Shown here: in pieces, positions 5,040-10,639 of the stretch
Numbering within the stretch: the stretch's first letter is position 1
Layout: the number at the start of each line of letters is the position of its first letter
Origin: Spirochaetales bacterium
Lineage (GTDB): Bacteria > Spirochaetota > Spirochaetia > DTKZ01
Length of the DNA: 10,639 nt
Direction of reading: 5' to 3'
Assembly: GCA_031280945.1 (NCBI GenBank)
Contig: JAITGB010000238.1
Location: 1 to 10,639, forward strand
Position numbers and translations under genes: made by a program
The notes under the pieces: generated by a model
The model's input: the letters and a program-made list of their open reading frames with translations, nothing else
Database searches by the model: none
What the model was told of the DNA's origin: nothing

Positions 5040-7439
5040 ATGAGTGATTACCTTGACCCAAACAACGAAGAACTCCTCAAAGATTTCTTCGCCGAGGCGG
5101 ACGGTCAGATTGACCAGCTTGAAGAAAACGTTCTTGTTATCGAGAATGACCCTTCCAACAAAGAGTCAATCGATGAGATTTTCCGGGCTGCCCATACCTT
5201 AAAGGGAGCTGCCGGGACCGTTCAAATGATGGAAATCCAGAAGTTTACTCATCTTCTGGAGGATGTTCTGGACGAAATCCGTTCGGGCCGTCTCACGGTA
5301 AACGCGGAAATTGTTGATACCATTCTTTCTTCTATAGATATAATCAAGGCGATGCTTGAGGCCCGAAGGGAGGGAAATGTCTACGACAAGGACATTTCCA
5401 CTGTCAGGGGAGCTTTGGAGGCGTGTCTCGGCGGCGAAAAAAAAGCCGCGGCGGCCCCCGCCGCAAAACCCGCGCCTGCGGCTCCCCAGCCCGCTGCCCC
5501 GGCTCCCGCGGCAGCGGGCGGCGCTTCGCGCCTGTCCGAATACGACCTTCTGGAACTGAAAGAAGCTGCGGGAGACGACAAGCTCTATGCGGTCAAGGTT
5601 ATATTTGACGAAAACAACCCCATGAATACCGTGGGCGGTATTCAGGTTTTTGCGGCTCTCAAAACAGCGGGGCAGGTTCTCAAAACTGACCCTGATTTTG
5701 ACAAGCTCTACGAAGATGTTTTTTATCCCGAAGTTATCTACTATCTCGCAACGCAGGAATCGCCGGACGACATAGAAAAAAAGCTGGTTATTCCCGATGT
5801 CATTGTGGAATCAACGGTAACGGACACGGCAAAAATGACTCCGGCGGCTTCTCCCGCGGCGGCGGCTCCTGCAGCCCCCGCGCCCGCGGCTCCCGCCGCG
5901 CCTCCTCCGGCCGCTCCGCCCCCCCGGGCGGAAGCTCCAGCCGCCCCTGCCGCGCCCGCCGCCGCGAAGGCGGAGAGCAAGGCCGAAGGCGAAGGGGAGG
6001 CCGAGGGGGACAAACAGCAGCACAAAGACCAGCACAAGCCCGGCGGCCAGCAGGGTTCTATTCTCAGGGTTGATTCCCGCAGAATCGACAACCTCCTTAA
6101 CCTCGTAAGCGAGACTGTTATAGCAAAGGCCGCCTTCAACCAAATATCGAACCAGTTTACGGAAATCATGTCCGCCCTCGCGGGCATAGAAACAACGTAT
6201 TCCGAAAGGCTGAAAGCCCTTTTTGACTCCCTGCCCGGCTATCTGGAAAACATTCAGAAGGGCGGTTCCGTCAAGGACATTAAACGGGACCTTCTGGACA
6301 AGTACAGCGACCTTTTTACCCTGCTTGACGAATTCGAGGGTAATCTCAAAGGTTCTATAGCCAAGTTCCGCAGCACTTCGCAGAACCTGGGGCGCATTAC
6401 GGGGGAACTCCAGGAAGGCGTTATGCGTATCCGCATGGTTCCCATTGCGCAGATTTTTTCCCGCTTTCCGCGCCTTGTGCGCGACCTTTCGCGTTCCCTC
6501 AGCAAAAAAATCAACCTTGTTATCGAGGGTGAAGATACTGAACTCGATAAATCGGTTATCGAAGACCTTCTTGACCCCCTTATCCACTGTGTGAGGAACT
6601 CCATAGACCACGGCATAGAGGAACCCGCGGTGCGGACCGAGGCGGGAAAATCGGAGGAGGGCACAATCCTCCTCAAGGCGAGCAATGAAGGCAATATGAT
6701 TGTCATTCAGGTGATTGATGACGGCAAAGGTATTGACGTTGACGCGATACGCAAAAAGGCCATAGAGAGGGGCCTCATTCACCCCAACAAAAACCTTACC
6801 GATATAGAGGCATTTAACCTCATCTTCGAGGCGGGTTTTTCCACGGCCAAAAGTATTACCAACATATCGGGACGGGGAGTGGGCCTTGATGTTGTGCGTA
6901 CGCAAATCAGCAAGGTAAACGGTACTGTGAGCGTTACCTCGGAAAAGGGCAAGGGTTCGCGTTTTATCATCAAGCTGCCTCTGACTTTGGCAATTATTCA
7001 GGGCCTTCTCGTGAAAGTGGGCAACGAGAAGTACGCTATTCCCATCAGTTCGGTTATAGACAGCCACCGTATCAGGCCCTCTGAAATCAAGATTCTGGAC
7101 AACTACGAAGTGTTTAACGTGCGGGAGGACGTGGTTTCGCTTATGAGGCTGAACCGGCTTTTCCGCATACCAACCGAGGAAAACAACGAATATTACTTCG
7201 TCGTTATCGTAGGAAACGGCGAAGACAGGATGGGGCTTATTGTGGACTCCCTCATAGGGGAAGAAGATGTTGTCATCAAGCCCCTGCGCGACCAGTTTAC
7301 CAATGTGCCGGGAATCGCCGGAGCGAATATTACCGGAGACGGAACGGTGTCCCTCATTATCGATGTTCCCCAGATTTTGGAACTTGGGCTCAAGCGCGAA
7401 CTGGAAGACAGGGGACGCCGTGAAGCCTCAATCCGTTAG
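5040..7439 (+). CDS. cheA: CheA, chemotaxis histidine kinase
   Basis: Protein of 799 residues. It autophosphorylates on a histidine under receptor control and passes phosphate to CheY. Domains: P1/HPt (1-130) with phospho-acceptor H52 in RAAHTLKG; an Ala/Pro linker (135-160); a P2-like domain (163-263); a second Ala/Pro then Glu/Lys/Gln-rich linker (267-338); P3 dimerisation (from ILRVDSRRID, 341, to about 480); P4 kinase with N-box HCVRNSIDHG (516-525), G1 DDGKG (560-564), F-box FEAGFSTA (596-603) and G2 GRGVGLD (611-617); P5 CheW-like (about 652-790). All catalytic boxes are intact. P3 is about 60 residues longer than in E. coli CheA. The ATG at 5040 fits the conserved Treponema start MSDYLDPNNEE as I recall it, yet no Shine-Dalgarno sequence precedes it. 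It is first in cheA-cheW-cheX-cheY, with gaps of 20-31 nt between genes. Confidence 0.97.
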   Translation: MSDYLDPNNEELLKDFFAEADGQIDQLEENVLVIENDPSNKESIDEIFRAAHTLKGAAGTVQMMEIQKFTHLLEDVLDEIRSGRLTVNAEIVDTILSSIDIIKAMLEARREGNVYDKDISTVRGALEACLGGEKKAAAAPAAKPAPAAPQPAAPAPAAAGGASRLSEYDLLELKEAAGDDKLYAVKVIFDENNPMNTVGGIQVFAALKTAGQVLKTDPDFDKLYEDVFYPEVIYYLATQESPDDIEKKLVIPDVIVESTVTDTAKMTPAASPAAAAPAAPAPAAPAAPPPAAPPPRAEAPAAPAAPAAAKAESKAEGEGEAEGDKQQHKDQHKPGGQQGSILRVDSRRIDNLLNLVSETVIAKAAFNQISNQFTEIMSALAGIETTYSERLKALFDSLPGYLENIQKGGSVKDIKRDLLDKYSDLFTLLDEFEGNLKGSIAKFRSTSQNLGRITGELQEGVMRIRMVPIAQIFSRFPRLVRDLSRSLSKKINLVIEGEDTELDKSVIEDLLDPLIHCVRNSIDHGIEEPAVRTEAGKSEEGTILLKASNEGNMIVIQVIDDGKGIDVDAIRKKAIERGLIHPNKNLTDIEAFNLIFEAGFSTAKSITNISGRGVGLDVVRTQISKVNGTVSVTSEKGKGSRFIIKLPLTLAIIQGLLVKVGNEKYAIPISSVIDSHRIRPSEIKILDNYEVFNVREDVVSLMRLNRLFRIPTEENNEYYFVVIVGNGEDRMGLIVDSLIGEEDVVIKPLRDQFTNVPGIAGANITGDGTVSLIIDVPQILELGLKRELEDRGRREASIR

Positions 7440-7457
7440 AGCGGCGAGTTTTTGGCG

Positions 7458-7475
7458 AGGAGTTATGGGATGAGC
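7458..7475 (+). promoter_or_regulatory. cheW ribosome binding site with overlapping two-codon ORF
   Basis: AGGAG (7458-7462) is followed by ATG at 7465 (reads only ATG GGA TGA) and ATG at 7470, the cheW frame. Spacing to 7470 is 7 nt, which is optimal, against 2 nt to 7465. An in-frame TTG at 7452 is rejected as start because it lies upstream of this Shine-Dalgarno sequence. The layout is the same as at flaA. Confidence 0.65.
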
Positions 7476-8825
7476 AATGCTGCAGGTTCACTTGTTTTGG
7501 ACGGTGCGGACCAGAAAGAAGGTCAGGAGCACAACAACCAGATTGATTTCAAAATGGTAACTTTTTCGTTGAGCGGAAAGGATTACGGCATAGACATCAT
7601 GAAAATCAAGGAAATTGCCAAATTCAGCAGTTTTACCTATGTGCCGAATTCCGCTCCCTATGTCCGGGGGGTATACAACCTCAGGGGCGATATAATTTCC
7701 ATCCTTGACCTGCGGATTCTCTTTCACCTGCCGGTAGATAAAAAGGCCGAGAATGAGGAAACGCAAAACGGCCTGATTCTCAGCCTGGACGAAAACGTTA
7801 TAGGCGTTGTGGTGGATTCAATCGACAAGGTTATAGGTTTTTCTTCGGCTGGCATACAGCCGCCGCATCCTATTTTTGGCGACATAAACATAAAATACAT
7901 AAGCGGCGTAGTAGAAAACGAGGGCCGGCTCTATATTATCCTCAACGCGGAAAGAATTTGCGCAAAAGACGATTCCGTCCGCAAGGCAGCGGATTCCGCC
8001 CTGCCTGCCGCCGCGGACACGGCCGCCGCGGCTGTTTCGGCTGAAACCTATCAGGAACCCCAGAGCTATGGTAATTCGCTCGCAGCCGAGCCGGAAAGGG
8101 ATTTTATCCGCGAAACCCTCAAAACCTTCAAGGGTTTTAGCATTACCCCTGTAAACGAGGAATGGTTTACAGGCCGTTTTGCGGAATGGAAGGAGAAAAA
8201 GAAACAGCAGGGCGCGGACCTGCAGTTAAAATCCGCAGACGATGCGGACGAGTACCTTGCTTCGTACTATTCCGCGGACACGGGCCGTTTTTGGGAAGAC
8301 GATACGGCCGCGCGGTATACCCGCGCCCTTGCCGCGCAGAGCGGAAAAATTATTCAGGCATGGAGCATAGGTTCCGGTAAGGGGTTTGAGGCCTACTCCT
8401 TTGCGGCTATTCTTGCCAGAAAGTATCCCGGCGTTATGCTCAAGGTGTGGGCCCATGATAATGACCTTCTCGCTATTTCCACAGCGCCCAATCTTGTTTT
8501 TAACGATGACGAGCTTCCTGAATTTCTGGGGCCGTATATCGTTATGGGAAAGAACGGTTCGAGTTTCCAGACGGAATTCAAGAACAAAATCTTTTTTGAA
8601 TACCACGACGCCCTTCATCCCAACAGTCTTCCCGAACTTGATTTTATTATGGCGCGGGATGTGCTTCCCTTTTTTAGCCAGGAAGACCAGGCGCGGCTTT
8701 TCGCGGAGTTCCACGAAAAACTTAAACCCACAGGTCTTTTGTTTTTGGGCGATAATGAAAAGCCCCTGGATTCGTCCCGCTGGGCGCCGGTTTCCGGAGC
8801 CAGGGCGGTATACAAAAAGTCATAA
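7470..8825 (+). CDS. cheW: CheW fused to a degenerate CheR-like domain
   Basis: Protein of 451 residues, about three times the length of a plain CheW. Residues 24-168 are a CheW SH3-like coupling domain (QIDFKMVTFSLSGKDYGIDI; VPNSAPYVRGVYNLRGDIISILDLR, 58-82), which links receptors to CheA. An Ala/Glu-rich linker (171-208) leads to a CheR-like region (about 211-451). WSIGSGKGFEAYS (298-310) matches the CheR SAM motif that usually reads WSAGCSTGEEPYS. FIMARDVLPFF (392-402) stands where CheR has CRNVLIYF, so the Asn is Asp and the preceding Cys-Arg context is altered. FLGDNEKP (425-432) stands for FLGHSES. The N-terminal helical part of CheR is also poorly kept. It is therefore probably not an active receptor methyltransferase. 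Such CheW-CheR-like proteins belong to the spirochaete F2 chemotaxis class, where I recall a structural role in the receptor array being proposed. AGGAG lies 7 nt before the chosen ATG. Confidence 0.9.
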   Translation: MSNAAGSLVLDGADQKEGQEHNNQIDFKMVTFSLSGKDYGIDIMKIKEIAKFSSFTYVPNSAPYVRGVYNLRGDIISILDLRILFHLPVDKKAENEETQNGLILSLDENVIGVVVDSIDKVIGFSSAGIQPPHPIFGDINIKYISGVVENEGRLYIILNAERICAKDDSVRKAADSALPAAADTAAAAVSAETYQEPQSYGNSLAAEPERDFIRETLKTFKGFSITPVNEEWFTGRFAEWKEKKKQQGADLQLKSADDADEYLASYYSADTGRFWEDDTAARYTRALAAQSGKIIQAWSIGSGKGFEAYSFAAILARKYPGVMLKVWAHDNDLLAISTAPNLVFNDDELPEFLGPYIVMGKNGSSFQTEFKNKIFFEYHDALHPNSLPELDFIMARDVLPFFSQEDQARLFAEFHEKLKPTGLLFLGDNEKPLDSSRWAPVSGARAVYKKS

Positions 8826-8856
8826 AGATGATAGTTTTTTAAGCAGGAGTTGAACC

Positions 8857-9321
8857 ATGAGAGTAGAGTACATTAATCCCTTTGTCGAAGCGTCCTACAA
8901 TATCTTGAAAGAGGTATTGAACAGCGAAGTTGTGCGGGGCGAGCTGTATCTGAAGTCTTCTTCCACGCCTGTTTTGGGTGTGGCGGCTCTGGTAGGGCTT
9001 GCGGGCGATGTGGAGGGTCGTGTTCTTTTTGACATGACGAAGGACACCGCAATTGGTATCGCTTCCATTATGAACGGCGAAAAGCTGACGGTTTTGGATG
9101 AACTGGGCAAGGCGACCATTACGGAGCTTGCCAACCTTATAACCGCGCAGGCGGTTACGAAGCTGCACGACCTGGGTTTCAAATTTGACCTTACTCCTCC
9201 GGCCCTTTTTACCGGAGAGAACATGGAGATTTCCAATTCGCAGGTTGAGGCCCTGATTGTTCCGATGAAACTTTCCTGCGGAAAGATTGAAATCAACGTT
9301 GCAATTCGTGAGCGGGCATAG
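8857..9321 (+). CDS. cheX: CheX, CheY-phosphate phosphatase
   Basis: Protein of 154 residues, standard length for CheX. It removes phosphate from CheY-P and ends the motor-reversal signal; spirochaetes use CheX rather than CheZ. The start MRVEYINPFVEASYNIL is typical of the family. The active-site helix TELANLITAQAVTKL holds E90 and N93 (E-x2-N), and P115 follows at about the expected distance. GLAGDVEGRVLFDM (47-60) forms the central sheet. AGGAG (8845-8849) sits 7 nt before the ATG. It is third in the operon, 31 nt after cheW and 20 nt before its target cheY. All signature residues that I can check are present. Confidence 0.95.
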   Translation: MRVEYINPFVEASYNILKEVLNSEVVRGELYLKSSSTPVLGVAALVGLAGDVEGRVLFDMTKDTAIGIASIMNGEKLTVLDELGKATITELANLITAQAVTKLHDLGFKFDLTPPALFTGENMEISNSQVEALIVPMKLSCGKIEINVAIRERA

Positions 9322-9341
9322 GCGGGGAGGAAGCGCAGAGT

Positions 9342-9779
9342 ATGAAAATAAAAGGGGATGCCGGCGGCATAGGCGAGCGCAAACCGGATGGCCAGCGAGT
9401 GGACGGCGAATCCTACCGCGTTCTGATTGTGGATGATTCCATGTTCGTTACCAAGCAGATGGGGCAGATTCTCACCTCCGAGGGTTTTCAGGTAGTGGCG
9501 ACCGCCGGCGACGGGGAAGAGGGCGTTCAGAAATACAAGGAGCTGTACCCCAATATAGACCTTGTTACCATGGACATTACCATGCCCAAGATGGACGGCA
9601 TAACGGCTCTGGAAAAAATCATCGAATTTGACAAGGAAGCCAAGGTTATTATGGTAAGCGCTTTGGGAAAGCAGGATTTGGTAAAGAAATCCCTTTTGAG
9701 CGGAGCGAAGAATTACATAGTAAAGCCCCTTGACAGGAAGAAGGTTCTGGAAAGGATTGTTATGAGCCTGAATAAATGA
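9342..9779 (+). CDS. cheY: CheY, chemotaxis response regulator
   Basis: Protein of 145 residues, a single receiver domain that is phosphorylated by CheA and then binds the flagellar switch. Key residues are intact: acidic pair D31-D32 (LIVDDSMF), phospho-acceptor D78 (LVTMDITMPKMDG), switch S106 (VMVSAL) and K128 (YIVKPL). In place of the few residues typical before the first strand there is an N-terminal extension of about 24 residues, rich in Gly and charge (KIKGDAGGIGERKPDGQRVD). GGGGAGG (9324-9330) is 11 nt before the ATG. It is the last gene of the che operon. I see no hairpin terminator after it, and a tRNA gene begins 24 nt further on. Confidence 0.96.
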   Translation: MKIKGDAGGIGERKPDGQRVDGESYRVLIVDDSMFVTKQMGQILTSEGFQVVATAGDGEEGVQKYKELYPNIDLVTMDITMPKMDGITALEKIIEFDKEAKVIMVSALGKQDLVKKSLLSGAKNYIVKPLDRKKVLERIVMSLNK

Positions 9780-9785
9780 TATACA
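9757..9785 (+). promoter_or_regulatory. Possible promoter for the tRNA-Val gene
   Basis: TTGTTA (9757-9762) lies inside the end of cheY and TATACA (9780-9785) follows after 17 bp, each 4 of 6 to consensus. A start near 9792 would leave a short leader before the tRNA at 9804. The stretch just after the -10 box is GC-rich (GGCCG), as is common at stable-RNA promoters. Cotranscription with the che operon is the alternative. Confidence 0.35.
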
Positions 9786-9803
9786 GGCCGTGATGATTTT
9801 TCA

Positions 9804-9877
9804 GGGCGGTTAGCTCAGTTGGTTAGAGCACCTGCTCGACACGCAGGGGGTCGATGGTTCGAGTCCATTATCGCCCA
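9804..9877 (+). tRNA. tRNA-Val(GAC), with C at position 33
   Basis: A full cloverleaf can be drawn. The acceptor stem is GGGCGGT (9804-9810) with ATCGCCC (9870-9876), one G-U pair, and A73 at 9877. The D stem is GCTC (9813-9816) with GAGC (9826-9829). The anticodon stem is CCTGC (9831-9835) with GCAGG (9843-9847). The variable loop is GGGTC. The T stem is GATGG with CCATT around TTCGAGT. The 7-nt anticodon loop reads TCGACAC, so the anticodon is GAC (9838-9840), decoding GUC/GUU valine. Position 33 (9837) is C, where U is almost universal. CCA is not encoded. The gene is 24 nt after cheY, and its 3' end faces an integrase-like gene, so it is a likely integration site. Confidence 0.9.
9836..9877 (+). 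other. Putative att region in the 3' half of tRNA-Val
   Basis: A tyrosine-recombinase-like gene begins 111 nt after the tRNA 3' end and reads away from it, the usual layout at one end of an element integrated into a tRNA gene. The crossover for such enzymes normally lies in the anticodon loop, the T loop or the 3' end. The matching repeat at the other end of the element would be beyond the window, so the core cannot be defined here. Confidence 0.35.
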
Positions 9878-9943
9878 AGAATAATTGCTTGTGGTACAAA
9901 GACTTATTGGTACTGTACGGCATGGCATGGCTAAAAAGAAGCC

Positions 9944-9967
9944 AAAACCGACACAAAAACCGACACA
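9944..9967 (+). repeat. Perfect 12-bp tandem repeat before the integrase
   Basis: AAAACCGACACA occurs twice back to back (9944-9955 and 9956-9967) between the tRNA and the integrase start at 9989. Paired short direct repeats beside int are often arm-type binding sites for the recombinase, but that is inference. The rest of the tRNA-integrase gap (9878-9988) shows only GGCAT repeated near 9919-9930 and no clear gene. Confidence 0.6.
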
Positions 9968-9988
9968 CAATAAAAATGGGGGTCAGGT

Positions 9989-10639
9989 ATGCGTCGTCCG
10001 TACTGTATTTACAAGGAGAAAACACAAGCGGGGCCGGTATGGTATGTAAAGTTCTGGAACGCGGCAGCCGGAAAGTACCGGGATTCGCGCTCGCTACGGA
10101 TTCTTGCCGAAGGCAAAAGAGAGAGGCGAAAAGAAGCCGAGGATAAAGCCGTAGAAATTTTCGCGGAATGGTCGAAGTCCCACGCCGCCGGCGGGGACAT
10201 TCTTTTTCTTGATTACATCAAAGGTTTTTGGGCGCCGGACAGCCCTTATGTCCAAGAGCGGGCGCTTGTCAATAAAAAGCCGCACTCCGCGTTTTATCTG
10301 CGCTTTAACGCAGATAACATCAGGCTTCACATAGAGCCTTTTGACGGCTTCGCGGGCGTTACCCGGGCGGGCCTTACTTCAGGACATTTGCGCGACTGGA
10401 AGCTCTGGGCCGCAAAAAAAGGCTTCTCTGGCCGCCTCATAAACGTATGCCTTCAAGCAATGCGCGTACCTATACGCTACGCCTTTGACAGAGAGGAAAT
10501 AGAGCGCGACCCATTCAAATAAATTGATAATGCGCCGGAAGAAGGAAGGCAAAAAGGCGTATTGTACCCCGCCGAAATCCAGAGGCTTCAAACTGAGCCG
10601 CCCGTTAATTTTCACGCCCGTCTTGCCTCGCTTTTGGGC
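9989..10639 (+). pseudogene. Tyrosine recombinase (phage integrase), N-terminal part, interrupted by a stop
   Basis: From ATG 9989 the frame runs 177 codons to TAA at 10520-10522, then stays open without a further stop to the window end (217 codons in all). The N-terminus (RRPYCIYKEKTQAGPVWYVKFWN) resembles the short beta arm-binding domain of phage integrases. The middle (about 60-170) is helical, with LTSGHLRDWKLWAAKKG (129-145), INVCLQAMRVPIRYAFDREEIERDPF (151-176) as in the SAM-like core-binding domain. Normally this leads straight into the catalytic domain via a 'NPF...ILT..E...L' segment. Here the same frame after the stop reads NAPEEGRQKG, VLYPAEIQRL, which is just that segment. So a single nonsense change, for example CAA to TAA, best explains the break. 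The catalytic R-H-R-Y residues would lie outside the window. GGGGGTCAGG before the ATG may serve as a weak ribosome binding site. Confidence 0.75.

Noticed and set aside
5811..7067. Open frame of 418 codons on the minus strand opposite cheA
   Set aside because: It lies inside cheA on the opposite strand, and its Gly/Arg-rich end is only the reverse reading of the Ala/Pro linker. It is a composition shadow.
9889..10146. Open frame of 85 codons between the tRNA and the integrase, and a 40-codon frame from 9927 (MAKKKPKPTQKPTHNKNGG)
   Set aside because: Both run over the integrase start in other frames. The Lys/Pro-rich start of the second comes from the 12-bp tandem repeat. Neither has a convincing Shine-Dalgarno sequence or a family match, though an excisionase-like peptide cannot be fully excluded.
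1..10639. CRISPR array, insertion sequence or rRNA
   Set aside because: No regularly spaced repeats, transposase frame, terminal inverted repeats or rRNA-like sequence were seen on either strand.

Overview
The window looks like a spirochaete chromosome, most likely a GC-rich Treponema or a close relative (Treponemataceae/Breznakiellaceae type). Three things point there: a clear FlaA periplasmic-flagellum sheath protein; the Treponema-type gene order cheA - cheW - cheX - cheY, in which CheW carries a degenerate CheR-like C-terminal domain; and the block amidase - GerMN lipoprotein-like protein - flaA, which as I recall matches the order of TP0247-TP0249 in T. pallidum. Base composition is GC-rich, with long C runs in the first third. 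Species cannot be fixed from the sequence alone. Every supported gene is on the + strand.

Left part (1-3713) is a tightly packed cluster. It holds the 3' end of a class I SAM methyltransferase, an ATP-grasp ligase of unknown substrate with an unusual C-terminal extension, a secreted N-acetylmuramoyl-L-alanine amidase and a membrane-anchored GerMN-domain protein. Each stop codon overlaps the next start (8, 25 and 4 nt), so translational coupling is likely. The ATP-grasp gene carries a GC-rich palindromic element of about 100 bp that stays in frame.

Middle part (3714-5039): flaA has its own promoter with consensus sigma70 hexamers, a strong Shine-Dalgarno sequence and a strong intrinsic terminator. 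A second sigma70-like promoter then lies immediately before cheA. It is so close to the cheA ATG that the transcript should be leaderless or nearly so, and no Shine-Dalgarno sequence is present.

Chemotaxis operon (5040-9779): CheA is the histidine kinase. The CheW/CheR-like fusion is the coupling protein and presumably part of the receptor array. CheY is the response regulator and CheX its phosphatase. No cheB or active cheR lies in the window. Together with FlaA these genes control and build the periplasmic flagella.

Right end (9780-10639): a tRNA-Val(GAC) gene with an unusual C at position 33 is followed by a perfect 12-bp tandem repeat and a tyrosine-recombinase-like integrase. The integrase has an in-frame TAA after 177 codons and runs off the window. 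This looks like the tRNA-proximal edge of an integrated, possibly decaying mobile element.

I do not see a wholly unknown multi-gene system. The most unusual items are the in-frame palindromic element, the tRNA C33, the leaderless cheA and the broken integrase.
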